The notes below the pieces were generated by a model. The model had not been told where the DNA came from and searched no databases. It was given only the letters and a program-made list of their open reading frames with translations. Shown in pieces: positions 17,462 to 26,431 of a stretch of 64,000 bases of DNA. Location: contig NZ_VDMJ01000010.1 of assembly GCF_006335115.1 (NCBI RefSeq), forward strand, positions 1 through 64,000. Direction: 5' to 3'. Made by a program: the position numbers and the translations under genes. Position 1 is the stretch's first letter. Each line of letters starts with the position of its first letter. The DNA comes from Streptomyces sp. NP160. GTDB lineage: Bacteria; Actinomycetota; Actinomycetes; Actinomycetales; Quadrisphaeraceae.

Positions 17462-19186
17462 CTACGCCTCGACGACCACCGGGATGATCATGGGGCGGCG
17501 GCGCAGCGACGTGCCGGCCCAGCGGCCGACCACCCGGCGCACCACCTGCTGCAGCTGGTGGGTGTCCACCCCGCCGCCGCCCTGGGACGCCTGCGCGACG
17601 GCCTGGGCGAGCGCGTCGGCGACCCGCGGCACGATCGACTGCAGCGTGCTCGTGTCCTCGGCCACGCCCCGGGCGTGCACCTCCGGACCCGCCACGACCT
17701 TGCCGGTGGAGGAGTCGACGACGGCGAAGACCGAGATGAAGCCCTCGTCGCCGAGGATCCGGCGGTCCTTGAGGTCCGCGTCGGTGATGGAGCCGACCGA
17801 CGAGCCGTCCACGTACACGTAGCCGCAGGGCACCTGGCCGGTGATCTTCGCCCGGCCGTCGCGCAGGTCCACCACGGTGCCGCAGTCGGTGATGAGCACC
17901 CGCTCGCGCGGCACGCCGGTCTTGACCGCCAGGTCGGCGTTGGCGTGCAGGTGGCGCACCTCGCCGTGCACCGGCATGGCGTTCTTCGGCTTGACGATGT
18001 TGTAGCAGTACAGGAGCTCGCCGGCGCTGGCGTGGCCGGAGACGTGCACCCGGGCGTTGCCGGAGTGGACCACCGTGGCGCCCAGGCGCATGAGGCCGTT
18101 GATGACGCGGTACACGGCGTTCTCGTTGCCCGGGATGAGCGAGGAGGCCAGGACGACCGTGTCGCCCGGGCCGACCTGCACGCGGTGGTCGTGGTTGGCC
18201 ATCCGGCTCAGCGCGGCCATGGGCTCGCCCTGCGAGCCGGTGCACATGAGCACGACCTTGGCGTCCGGCAGGTCGTCGACCTGCTTGAGGTCGACCAGGA
18301 CGCCCTTGGGCACCTGCAGGTAGCCGAGGTCGGCAGCGACGCCCATGTTGCGGACCATCGAGCGCCCCACGAAGGCGACCTTGCGGCCGTGCTTGTGGGC
18401 GGTGTCGAGCACCTGCTGCACGCGGTGCACGTGCGAGGCGAAGCTGGCCACGATGAGGCGGCGCTGCGCCGTCGCGAAGACCCGGTCCAGCACCGGGGTG
18501 ATCTCGCGCTCGGCGGTGGTGAAGCCGGGCACCTCGGCGTTGGTGGAGTCGACCATGAACAGGTCGACGCCGCGCTCGCCCAGCCTCGCGAAGGCGCGCA
18601 GGTCGGTGATGCGGCCGTCCAGCGGCAGCTGGTCCATCTTGAAGTCACCGGTGTGCAGCACCGTGCCGGCGCTGGTGCGCACGGCGACCGCCAGGGCGTC
18701 GGGGATGGAGTGGTTGACCGCCACGAACTCGCACTCGAAGGGGCCGAGCTGCTCCACCTGGCCCTCGGAGACCGCGAGGGTGTACGGCTGGATGCGGTGC
18801 TCCTTGAGCTTGGCCTCCACGAAGGCCAGCGTCAGCGTGGAGCCCACCAGCGGGATGTCGGGGCGCAGGCGCAGGAGGAACGGCACCGCGCCGATGTGGT
18901 CCTCGTGGCCGTGCGTGAGGACCACCGCGACGACGTCGTCGAGGCGGTCGGCGATGTAGCTGAAGTCCGGCAGGATCAGGTCGACGCCGGGCTGGTGGTC
19001 CTCGGGGAACAGGACGCCGCAGTCGATGACCAGCAGCTTCCCGTCGATCTCGAGGACGGCCATGTTGCGGCCGACCTCCCCCAGACCGCCCAGCGGGACC
19101 ACCCGCAGGGTGCCGCGGGCGAGCTTCGGCGGGAGCCCGAGGGGCTGCGCCTCGGTCTGGGTGGGCTGGGCGGTGGGTGCTGTCAC
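17462..19186 (-). CDS. rnj: Ribonuclease J
   Basis: 574 residues. Metallo-beta-lactamase/beta-CASP endo- and 5'-exoribonuclease for mRNA decay and rRNA maturation. Starts with a short Thr/Gln-rich leader; the two-zinc motif is VVLTHGHEDHIGAVPFLL (about residue 90) with later ligands NHSIPDALAV and HTGDFKMD; beta-CASP region CTGSQGEPMAALSRMANHDH and VHVSGHAS. GTG start overlaps the dapA stop (GTGA), so translation is coupled to dapA, the conserved actinobacterial dapA-rnj pair. Confidence 0.95.
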   Translation of the reverse strand: MTAPTAQPTQTEAQPLGLPPKLARGTLRVVPLGGLGEVGRNMAVLEIDGKLLVIDCGVLFPEDHQPGVDLILPDFSYIADRLDDVVAVVLTHGHEDHIGAVPFLLRLRPDIPLVGSTLTLAFVEAKLKEHRIQPYTLAVSEGQVEQLGPFECEFVAVNHSIPDALAVAVRTSAGTVLHTGDFKMDQLPLDGRITDLRAFARLGERGVDLFMVDSTNAEVPGFTTAEREITPVLDRVFATAQRRLIVASFASHVHRVQQVLDTAHKHGRKVAFVGRSMVRNMGVAADLGYLQVPKGVLVDLKQVDDLPDAKVVLMCTGSQGEPMAALSRMANHDHRVQVGPGDTVVLASSLIPGNENAVYRVINGLMRLGATVVHSGNARVHVSGHASAGELLYCYNIVKPKNAMPVHGEVRHLHANADLAVKTGVPRERVLITDCGTVVDLRDGRAKITGQVPCGYVYVDGSSVGSITDADLKDRRILGDEGFISVFAVVDSSTGKVVAGPEVHARGVAEDTSTLQSIVPRVADALAQAVAQASQGGGGVDTHQLQQVVRRVVGRWAGTSLRRRPMIIPVVVEA

Positions 19187-20103
19187 AGCAGGTCTGCTCC
19201 TCGCAGGTCGGAGCTGAGCTGCTCGACCTGCTCGTCGGTGGCCTCCACGAGGGGCAGGCGCACGTGGCGGTTGGGGATGGCTCCGGTGAGCTCCAGCGCC
19301 GCCTTCACCATGATCGCGCCCTGCGTGCGGGTCATGATCGCGGTGACGGCGGGGAGCAGCCGGGTGTGCAGTGCTCGTGCGGCGGGCAGGTCGCCCGCGT
19401 CGACGGCCGCGACCATCGCGGCGTACTGGGCGGCCGCCACGTGGGCGACCACGGAGACCATGCCGGCGGCGCCCTGCGCGAGGTGCGCGAGGTTCAGCTG
19501 GTCGCTGCCGGAGTAGTAGGCCAGGCCGCCCTCGCCGCCGGCGGCGGCCATGACCTGGGACGAGGCGAAGAGGTCGTCCTTGGCGTCCTTGACGGCCACC
19601 AGGCGCGGGTGCTCCGCCAGGCGCAGGAGCACCTCGGTGGAGACCGCGGTGCCGGTGCGGCCGGGGATGTCGTAGACCATCACCGGCAGGCCCGTGGCGT
19701 CGGCCACGGCCGTGAAGTGCCGGTACAGGCCCTCCTGCGGGGGCTTGTTGTAGTACGGGGTGACCACGAGCAGGCCGTGCACGCCGGTCTTCTCGGCCGC
19801 GCGGGCGCGGCGCAGGGTGTGGTCGGTGTCGTTGTTGCCGCAGCCGGCGATGACGTGGGCCCGCGAGCCCACCGCCTCGACGACGGCGGCGAGCAGCGCG
19901 TCGTGCTCGTGCTCGGCCAGCGTCGGGGACTCCCCCGTGGTGCCGGCGACGACGAGGCCGTCGTTCCCCTCCTCGACGAGCCGCTCCGCGAGCGCCTGCG
20001 CGGCGGGGACGTCCAGCGCGCCGTCGGCGGTGAACGGCGTCGCCATCGCGGTGAGCACCGCCCCGAACGGCCGGTGGACAGCGGGGGCGGTCGGGTCGGG
20101 CAC
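19183..20103 (-). CDS. dapA: 4-hydroxy-tetrahydrodipicolinate synthase
   Basis: 306 residues. Condenses pyruvate with aspartate semialdehyde, the first step committed to diaminopimelate and lysine. Visible are GTTGESPTLAEHEHDALL (pyruvate-binding TT), VVTPYYNKPPQEGLYRHF (catalytic Tyr) and the Schiff-base Lys in LVAVKDAKDDL (about residue 171). The GTG start is 6 nt after TAGCCT, whose TAG is also the stop codon of the upstream acyltransferase gene. Confidence 0.95.
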   Translation of the reverse strand: MPDPTAPAVHRPFGAVLTAMATPFTADGALDVPAAQALAERLVEEGNDGLVVAGTTGESPTLAEHEHDALLAAVVEAVGSRAHVIAGCGNNDTDHTLRRARAAEKTGVHGLLVVTPYYNKPPQEGLYRHFTAVADATGLPVMVYDIPGRTGTAVSTEVLLRLAEHPRLVAVKDAKDDLFASSQVMAAAGGEGGLAYYSGSDQLNLAHLAQGAAGMVSVVAHVAAAQYAAMVAAVDAGDLPAARALHTRLLPAVTAIMTRTQGAIMVKAALELTGAIPNRHVRLPLVEATDEQVEQLSSDLRGADLL

Positions 20104-20109
20104 CGGGAG

Positions 20110-20115
20110 AGGCTA
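20110..20115 (-). promoter_or_regulatory. -10 element of leaderless dapA
   Basis: TAGCCT on the minus strand, 6 nt before the dapA GTG. Its first three bases are the stop codon of the 20113-20976 gene. Confidence 0.45.
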
Positions 20116-20976
20116 CCGGGCGGCGTCCGCCGGGGGGTCCGCGGGCAGGGCCGTGCCGACGTCGCCCAGCTCCTCCGGCCCGAGCTCCGGCTCGTGGGCC
20201 CGGCGCGTCGTGGAGTCGGCCGTCGGACCGGCGCCGAGCACCTCGGGCCCCGCGGTCTCGGGCTTCATCGCCTTCGCGGCGGCGCGGCGCTCCTTGGCCG
20301 TGGCCGACAGGCGGTCCTTCATCGTGGTCGCGTAGACGTCGACGTACTCCTGGTTCGACAGCCGCATGATCTCGTAGGTGATCTCGTCGGTCACCGAGCG
20401 CAGCACGAACCTGTCGTTCTCCATGCCCTGGTAGCGGGAGAAGTCGAGCGGGGCGCCGATGGTGATGCCCACCCGGCGGATGCGCGGGATGCGGCGCCCG
20501 ATGGGCTGCACGACGTCGGTGCCGTGCATGGCCACCGGGAGCACCGGCACGCCGCTGGTCAGCGCCACGCGGGCCACGCCGGTCTTGCCGCGGTACAGGC
20601 GGCCGTCGGGGCTGCGCGTGCCCTCGGGGTAGATGCCGAACAGCTCGCCGCGGTCGAGCACCTGCAGCGCCAGGTCGATCGCCGCCTGGCTGGCCTTGCC
20701 GCCGGAGCGGTCCACCGGGAGCTGCCCGATGCCCTTGAAGAAGCCCGCCGTGAGGCGGCCCTTCACACCGCGGCCCGTGAAGTACTCGGCCTTGGCCATG
20801 AAGCTCACCCGCCGCGGGACCACCAGCGGCAGGAAGAAGGAGTCGGACACCGACAGGTGGTTGCTCGCGAGCACCGCCGGCCCCGTCAGGGGCACGTGCT
20901 CCAGACCCTTGACCTCCGGCCGGAACAGCGACGTCAGGACGGGGTAGAGCACCGCCTTGAACAGCCAGTAGAGCAC
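20113..20976 (-). CDS. plsC: 1-acyl-sn-glycerol-3-phosphate acyltransferase-like protein
   Basis: 287 residues. PlsC-domain acyltransferase with block I NHLSVSD (His40, Asp45), block III YPEGTRSPDG (Glu118-Arg121) and block IV PVLPVAMHGT. An N-terminal hydrophobic stretch anchors it at the membrane. Acylates lysophosphatidate or a related lysolipid. The C-terminal 60 residues are charged and without a recognised domain. Start ATG has a GAGGAGG site upstream, so this message probably has a leader; TATGGT at 21007-21012 is a -10 candidate. Confidence 0.87.
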   Translation of the reverse strand: MLYWLFKAVLYPVLTSLFRPEVKGLEHVPLTGPAVLASNHLSVSDSFFLPLVVPRRVSFMAKAEYFTGRGVKGRLTAGFFKGIGQLPVDRSGGKASQAAIDLALQVLDRGELFGIYPEGTRSPDGRLYRGKTGVARVALTSGVPVLPVAMHGTDVVQPIGRRIPRIRRVGITIGAPLDFSRYQGMENDRFVLRSVTDEITYEIMRLSNQEYVDVYATTMKDRLSATAKERRAAAKAMKPETAGPEVLGAGPTADSTTRRAHEPELGPEELGDVGTALPADPPADAAR

Positions 20977-21053
20977 CCGTCCTCCTCGTCAAGCGGTTCT
21001 GGCTCAACCATAGGGGCGGCCTCGACCGGCCCGCAGCGTGCGACGATGGTGGC

Positions 21054-21839
21054 GTGGGTGTGCTGGCCGGCGCTGAGGCCTTCTCCTCCGGCGGCGCGGC
21101 CGGCGCGCAGGCCCCCGCCTCGCCCGCGGTCCTGCTCTGCCACGGCTTCACGGGCAGCCCCCAGGGGCTGCGCGGGTGGGCCGAGGACCTGGCCGCCGCC
21201 GGGGTCGCGGTGAGCCTGCCCCGGCTGCCCGGGCACGGCACCCGGTGGCAGGAGCTGGCGCGCACCGGCTGGGCGGACTGGTCGGGCGCCCTCCGGGCGG
21301 AGCTGGAGCGGCTGCGCGGGCTCGGGCACCGCGTCGTCGTCGGCGGTCTCTCGATGGGCGGCGGCCTGGCGCTGCGGCTCGCGGCCGACCACCCCGCCGA
21401 CGTCGCCGGCCTGGTGCTCGTCAACCCCGCCGTGCGCCTCGGCGACCCGCGGACGGCCTCGCTGCCGCTGCTGCGCCGGCTGGGACTGCTCGGCCGCCCG
21501 GGGCGCGAGCGCACCGCACCGGCCGTCGGCGGGGACGTCGCGAAGCCGGGGGCGGTGGAGCTCGCCTACGACCGGGTGCCGCTGACCGCGGCCGCCGAGC
21601 TGGTGCGGGGCCTGCGCGGCGTCCAGCGGGACCTGCCGCTGGTGCACCAGCCCGTGGTGCTGCTGCGCTCCGCCGTCGACCACGTCGTGCCCGCCTCCTC
21701 CAGCACGCTGGTGCTGGAGCGCGTCGGCTCGGCCGACGTGCGCGAGGAGGTGCTGCCCCGCAGCTTCCACGTGGCCACGCTCGACCACGACGCGCCGCGC
21801 ATCAGCGCAGCCACCCTCGAGCTGGTGGGCCGGCTGTGA
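21054..21839 (+). CDS. Alpha/beta hydrolase (esterase/lipase)
   Basis: 261 residues. Monoacylglycerol-lipase/carboxylesterase-like fold with oxyanion segment LLCHGFTGSPQGLRGWAEDLA, LPRLPGHGTRW, nucleophile Ser100 in VVGGLSMGGGLALRLA, probable acid in LLRSAVDHVVP and His in SFHVATLDHDAPR. Adjacent and divergent to plsC; linkage to lipid metabolism is plausible but unproven. GTG start follows GACGAT with 6 nt between. Confidence 0.82.
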   Translation: MGVLAGAEAFSSGGAAGAQAPASPAVLLCHGFTGSPQGLRGWAEDLAAAGVAVSLPRLPGHGTRWQELARTGWADWSGALRAELERLRGLGHRVVVGGLSMGGGLALRLAADHPADVAGLVLVNPAVRLGDPRTASLPLLRRLGLLGRPGRERTAPAVGGDVAKPGAVELAYDRVPLTAAAELVRGLRGVQRDLPLVHQPVVLLRSAVDHVVPASSSTLVLERVGSADVREEVLPRSFHVATLDHDAPRISAATLELVGRL

Positions 21840-22384
21840 CCGCCGCTCCCCCGCCCGGTGGCGGCGACCCCGAGGGCGTCGACGTCGACGCCGCGTGGGC
21901 GCAGATCCTCGCCCACTGGGACGACCCGGCCGCCGAGCCCGACCGGCCGGCGGGTGCCGCGGCCCCGCCCGCGCAGCCCCCTGCACCTCCCGCGCCGCCC
22001 GTGCCCCCCGTGGCGCCGACGGAGCTCCGCCGCCGCCGCACGGACCCCCCGGCCGAGCCCGCCCAGCCCGCCCAGCCCGTCCAGCCCGCCGGGCCGCGGC
22101 TGCCGGACGGGCGCGGCGGCACCGAGGCCGACCCCCTCGCCGAGGAGCACTGGACGCCCCCGGAGCCTCCGCCGATGCCCCGGGGCAGCTGGAGGACGTG
22201 GCTGCCGTGGCTGGGCGTGCTCGGCGTGCCGTTCTTCTTCGTCGTCGTGGTGGTCGTGCGACCGCCGCTGCCGCCCGTCGTCGTCCTCGTCGCCGTGCTG
22301 GGGTTCGTGGCGGGGTTCGTCACCCTCGTCCTGCGGCTGCCGAGCCACCGCGAGGACGACGGCGACGACGGCGCCCGGCTCTAG
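21836..22384 (+). CDS. Pro-rich protein with two C-terminal membrane helices
   Basis: 182 residues, GTGA overlap with the hydrolase gene. The first about 115 residues are Pro/Ala-rich with an acidic start (VDVDAAWAQILAHWDD). Two hydrophobic segments follow (WLPWLGVLGVPFFFVVVVVV and VVVLVAVLGFVAGFVTLVL), with a short acidic tail. The pattern is seen in small actinobacterial membrane proteins of unknown function; I do not recognise a domain. Confidence 0.7.
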   Translation: MTAAPPPGGGDPEGVDVDAAWAQILAHWDDPAAEPDRPAGAAAPPAQPPAPPAPPVPPVAPTELRRRRTDPPAEPAQPAQPVQPAGPRLPDGRGGTEADPLAEEHWTPPEPPPMPRGSWRTWLPWLGVLGVPFFFVVVVVVRPPLPPVVVLVAVLGFVAGFVTLVLRLPSHREDDGDDGARL

Positions 22385-22393
22385 CGGTCCGGG

Positions 22394-23374
22394 CTAGCCG
22401 ATCCGGGCGAGGTCGGCCACGCCGATCATCCCGGCGTCGTTGCCCAGCGAGGCCAGCTCCACGGGGATCGCGGGGCGGTGCCCGCGCGCCGTGAGCTGGC
22501 GGGCGAAGGCGGTGCGGGCCGGGGCGAGGAGCAGGTCGCCGGCCTCGGAGACCCCTCCGCCGACGACGACGAGCGACGGGTCCAGCGCGGCGACCACGCT
22601 GGCGGCGCCCTCGCCGATCCACCGGCCGAGGTCGGCGAGCAGCTCCACCGCCGCCGTGTCGCCCTCGAGCGCGGCCTTCGTGACGGTGGGCCCCTGGATC
22701 GCCTCCGGGTCGTCCCCCACCAGCTCGAGCAGGTGGGCCGCGAGCGGGGAGCCGGTGCGGGCCATCGCGCGGGCCTCCCGGACCAGCGCGCGGCCCGAGG
22801 CGTACTGCTCCCAGCAGCCGCGGTTGCCGCAGCCGCAGGGGTGGCCGTCGGGGACGACCCTGATGTGGCCGAGCTCCCCCGCGAAGCCGCTGGCGCCCCG
22901 CAGGAGGCGGTCGCCGATGACGATGCCGCCGCCCAGGCCGGTGCCGATGGTCAGCAGCACCATGTCGTGGACCTCGTGCCCGGCGGTGCTGGCGCTGCGC
23001 CCCGTGCCGTGGGCGAACTCGCCCCAGGCGGCGGCGTTCGCGTCGTTCTCCACCACCACCGGCAGGCCCAGCGCGCCCTCGAGGTCGGCGCGGACCGGCT
23101 CGTCGCGCCAGGCGAGGTTGGGGGCGAAGGTCACCACGGAGCGGCTGGCGTCCACGAAGCCGGCGGCCGCCACGCCCACGGCGGCGACGTCGTGCTGGCG
23201 CCGCAGCTCGCCGACGGCGTCCACCACGGCCGAGGCGATGGCGCCGACGTCGCGGGCGGGGGTCTCGCGGCGGGTGCGGGCCACGACGCGGCCGTCACCG
23301 TCGACGACGCCCGCCGCGATCTTGGTGCCGCCGATGTCCACGCCGACGGTCAGTGCGCCGGAAGGGGTGCTCAC
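22394..23374 (-). CDS. glk: ROK-family glucokinase
   Basis: 326 residues. Phosphate-binding GVDIGGTKIAAGVVD, sugar-binding ENDANAAAWGEF and GTGLGGGIVI, and the ROK zinc motif CGCGNRGCWEQYASG. Predicted to phosphorylate glucose; whether ATP or polyphosphate is the donor cannot be decided, although the ROK class with this Cys motif is usually ATP-dependent. GTG start is 8 nt after TAGCGT. Divergent from the fatty acyl-CoA synthetase gene. Confidence 0.88.
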   Translation of the reverse strand: MSTPSGALTVGVDIGGTKIAAGVVDGDGRVVARTRRETPARDVGAIASAVVDAVGELRRQHDVAAVGVAAAGFVDASRSVVTFAPNLAWRDEPVRADLEGALGLPVVVENDANAAAWGEFAHGTGRSASTAGHEVHDMVLLTIGTGLGGGIVIGDRLLRGASGFAGELGHIRVVPDGHPCGCGNRGCWEQYASGRALVREARAMARTGSPLAAHLLELVGDDPEAIQGPTVTKAALEGDTAAVELLADLGRWIGEGAASVVAALDPSLVVVGGGVSEAGDLLLAPARTAFARQLTARGHRPAIPVELASLGNDAGMIGVADLARIG

Positions 23375-23382
23375 GGCGCTGG

Positions 23383-23388
23383 ACGCTA
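23383..23388 (-). promoter_or_regulatory. -10 element upstream of glk
   Basis: TAGCGT on the minus strand, 8 nt from the GTG at 23374. Confidence 0.35.
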
Positions 23389-23453
23389 CCCGCCTCGCTA
23401 CAGTCGGCAGGACCCGCCGACCCGCTGAGCCAGCGTCGACTCAAGGGAGTGCA

Positions 23454-25283
23454 GTGATCGAGCGAGCCGAGCCCCTGGCCGTCCAGGTGGACCCGTCCCA
23501 GTCCGTCACGGACCTGCTGGTCGAGGTGGCCGCCGAGGCCCCCGAGCTGCCGCTGCTCGCACGCCCCGCGGGCGACGGGTGGGAGCAGCTGGGCGCCGCC
23601 GAGGTGGTGCGGCGCGTGAAGGCGCTCGCCGCCGGGCTCGCCGCCAGCGGCGTGGCCCCGGGCGACCGGGTGGCCCTCCTGAGCCGCACCCGGCTGGAGT
23701 GGACCCTCGTGGACTACGCCATCTGGTGGGCCGGCGCCGTGACGGTGCCCGTGTACGAGACGTCCTCGGCGGAGCAGGCCGCGTGGATCATCTCCGACTC
23801 CGGCTGCACCGCGGCGGTCGTCGAGCAGCCGCGCCACCGCGACCTGCTCGCCTCCGTGGCCGCCGAGACCCCCGAGCTCGACCCGTCGCGCGTGTGGGTC
23901 ATCGACGACGGCGGCCTCGAGGCCGTCGAGGCGCTCGGGCGCGACGCGTCCCTGGCGGTGGAGGAGGCCGAGCTGGAGCGCCGTCGCGCCGCGGTGACGG
24001 GCTCCGACCTCGCGACGATCATCTACACCTCGGGCACCACGGGCCGCCCCAAGGGCTGCCAGCTGACCCACGCCAACTTCGTGGTGCTCTCGCGCAACGC
24101 CGTGGCCGCCATCCCCGACGTCTTCGCCGCCGGGGCCTCCACGCTGCTCTTCCTGCCGCTGGCGCACGTGTTCGCGCGGTTCATCCAGGTGCTGTGCCTG
24201 GCGGGCCGCTCCACGCTGGCGCACACGCCGGACTCGAAGGACCTCTCCCGGGACCTGGCCACGTTCCGGCCCACCTACGTGCTGGCGGTGCCGCGCGTGT
24301 TCGAGAAGGTCTTCGCCAGCGCGGAGCAGAAGGCCATCGAGGGCGGCAAGGGGAAGGTCTTCGCGAAGGCGGCGGCCGTCGCCGAGGCGTTCAGCCGCGC
24401 CCAGGACTCCGCGCGAGACGGCGGCCGCGGGCCGGGCCTGGGACTGCGGGCCCAGCACGCCGTCTTCGACAGGCTCGTCTACGCCAAGCTGCGCGCGGCC
24501 CTCGGCGGGCGGGCGGAGTACGCCGTCTCCGGCGGCGGGCCGCTGGGCGAGCGGCTCGGCCACTTCTTCAAGGGCGTCGGCATCACGGTGCTGCAGGGGT
24601 ACGGCCTCACCGAGACCACCGCCCCCACCACGGTCAGCCGCCCCGAGCGGGTCAAGGTGGCCTCGGTGGGCCGCCCGCTCCCGGGCTGCTCGGTGCGCAT
24701 CGACGCCGACGGCGAGGTGCTGGTCAAGGGGCCCCACGTGTTCTCGGGGTACTGGCACGACCCGGCGGCCGACGCCGAGGCCTTCGACGCCGACGGGTGG
24801 TTCCGCACCGGCGACCTCGGCGCCCTCGACGACGAGGGGTTCCTCTCCATCACCGGCCGCAAGAAGGAGATCATCGTCACCGCCGGCGGCAAGAACGTCG
24901 CCCCCGCGGTGCTCGAGGACCGGCTGCGCGCCCACCCCCTCGTCAGCCAGGCGCTCGTGGTGGGCGACGGCCGGCCCTACGTCGGCTGCCTGCTCACCCT
25001 CGACCCCGACGTGCTGCCCGGGTGGCTCCGCGCCCGCGGCATGCCCGTCCTGGACGTCACCGCGGCCGCCCGCGACGAGGGCGTGCGCGCGGTGCTGCAG
25101 GAGGTGGTCGACCAGGCCAACGCCGCGGTCTCCCGCGCCGAGTCGATCAAGCGCTTCGCCGTGCTGGAGTCCGACTTCACCGAGGCCAACGGCCTGCTGA
25201 CGCCGTCCCTGAAGCTGCGGCGCCGCCAGGTCCTGGCCGCGCACGCGGACGCCGTGGAGGAGCTCTACAGCTCCAGGAGCTGA
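23454..25283 (+). CDS. fadD15: Long-chain fatty-acid--CoA ligase (FadD15-like)
   Basis: 609 residues. AMP-forming acyl-CoA synthetase: P-loop IIYTSGTTGRPKGCQLTH, VLQGYGLTETTAPTTV, and the C-terminal DGWFRTGDLGALDDEGFLSITGRKKEIIVTAGGKNVAP. The insertion-rich middle (FEKVFASAEQKAIEGGKGKVFAKAA) is typical of FadD15-type long-chain enzymes. GTG start has AAGGGAG 5 nt upstream, unlike many neighbours. The 3' end overlaps the convergent pimB gene by 19 bp, as its homologue lies beside pimB' in mycobacteria. Confidence 0.92.
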   Translation: MIERAEPLAVQVDPSQSVTDLLVEVAAEAPELPLLARPAGDGWEQLGAAEVVRRVKALAAGLAASGVAPGDRVALLSRTRLEWTLVDYAIWWAGAVTVPVYETSSAEQAAWIISDSGCTAAVVEQPRHRDLLASVAAETPELDPSRVWVIDDGGLEAVEALGRDASLAVEEAELERRRAAVTGSDLATIIYTSGTTGRPKGCQLTHANFVVLSRNAVAAIPDVFAAGASTLLFLPLAHVFARFIQVLCLAGRSTLAHTPDSKDLSRDLATFRPTYVLAVPRVFEKVFASAEQKAIEGGKGKVFAKAAAVAEAFSRAQDSARDGGRGPGLGLRAQHAVFDRLVYAKLRAALGGRAEYAVSGGGPLGERLGHFFKGVGITVLQGYGLTETTAPTTVSRPERVKVASVGRPLPGCSVRIDADGEVLVKGPHVFSGYWHDPAADAEAFDADGWFRTGDLGALDDEGFLSITGRKKEIIVTAGGKNVAPAVLEDRLRAHPLVSQALVVGDGRPYVGCLLTLDPDVLPGWLRARGMPVLDVTAAARDEGVRAVLQEVVDQANAAVSRAESIKRFAVLESDFTEANGLLTPSLKLRRRQVLAAHADAVEELYSSRS

Positions 25284-26431
25284 GCCAGCCGGGCGGCGCG
25301 CTCGTCCCAGCCCCACTGCGAGCGCACCCACCGCTGGCCGGCCGCGCCCAGGGCGCGGGCGCGGGCGGGGTCGCCGAGCAGGGACGCCGCCGCGGCCGCG
25401 ACGGCGGCGGGGTCGGTGCCGTCCACCAGCAGCCCCGTCTCCCCGTCGCGCACCGCGTCCGGGGCCCCGCCCGAGCGGCCCACCACCACCGGGCGCCCGC
25501 TCGCGGCGGCCTCGAGGAAGCAGATCCCCAGGCCCTCGGTCTCCAGGCCGGCGAGCCGGTCGCGGCAGGGCATGGCGAAGACGTCCGCGGCGGCGTGGGC
25601 GGCGGCCAGCTGGCCGTGGGGCAGGCGACCTGTCACCACGACGTCGCCGCCGGGGCCCCGGCGCAGGCCCAGGTCGTCGGCCAGCCGCTCCAGCTGGCGG
25701 CGGCGCGGTCCCTCCCCCACCAGCACGAGGGCCGTCCCGGGCACGGCGCCCTGGACGGCCGGCAGGGCGCGCAGCAACACGTCCTGCCCCTTGCGGGCCA
25801 CCAGCCGCGAGACGCACAGGAGCACGGGCCTGCCCGCGAGGCCCCACTCCTCGCGGAGGGCGCGCGCGCCGTCGTCGTCCTGCGGGCGGCCGAAGGCCGA
25901 CGGGTCCACGCCCGGCGAGAGCGTCGTGACGCGGGGGCGCAGGGCGTGCGGGAGGGCGGCGGTGATCGGCGCGCCGGTGGCCGGGCCGAGCACCGTGAGG
26001 ACGTCGTTGCGGGCGGCCACGGCCCGCAGCGCGGCCCGGGAGCCGGGCAGCCGCGCCCACCACACCTCGTGGCCGTGGGTGGTGGCCACCGTGCGGCGCA
26101 CCCCCGCCCGGCGCAGCGCCGGGGCGAGCAGGCCCAGCGGCGCCGCGGCGCCGAACCAGGCCCGGTCGCAGCCGTGCTCGCGGGCCGTGGCGCTGACGCG
26201 GGCCGCGAGCGCCGGGGTGGGCAGCAGGAGGGTGCGGGGGTCGCGGACGACGACGACGCCGAGCGCCGCCAGCTCCGCGTCCAGCTCGCGCTGCGCGGCG
26301 GCCAGCGCCGGGTGGCGGCGGGTGTGGACCACCACCCGCCCCGGCAGCCGCCGCACGAGGTTCTCCACGAGCGACTCGATGCCGCCGGCGCGCGGCGGGA
26401 AGTCGTTGGTGACGACGAGGGTGCCGGTCAC
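25265..26431 (-). CDS. pimB: Family 4 glycosyltransferase, PimB'-like mannosyltransferase
   Basis: 388 residues. N-terminal TLVVTNDFPPRAGGIESLVENLV and C-terminal GT4 motifs (LLCVSRLVARKGQDVLLRALP, GRLPHGQLAAAHAAADVFAMPC, EGLGICFLEAAASGRPVVVGRSGG) fit the GDP-mannose-dependent phosphatidylinositol mannoside mannosyltransferase PimB'. Neighbouring fadD15-like, trpD and cytochrome genes match the mycobacterial pimB' locus, supporting the assignment. GTG 26431 overlaps the upstream stop (GTGA). Confidence 0.83.
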   Translation of the reverse strand: MTGTLVVTNDFPPRAGGIESLVENLVRRLPGRVVVHTRRHPALAAAQRELDAELAALGVVVVRDPRTLLLPTPALAARVSATAREHGCDRAWFGAAAPLGLLAPALRRAGVRRTVATTHGHEVWWARLPGSRAALRAVAARNDVLTVLGPATGAPITAALPHALRPRVTTLSPGVDPSAFGRPQDDDGARALREEWGLAGRPVLLCVSRLVARKGQDVLLRALPAVQGAVPGTALVLVGEGPRRRQLERLADDLGLRRGPGGDVVVTGRLPHGQLAAAHAAADVFAMPCRDRLAGLETEGLGICFLEAAASGRPVVVGRSGGAPDAVRDGETGLLVDGTDPAAVAAAAASLLGDPARARALGAAGQRWVRSQWGWDERAARLAQLLEL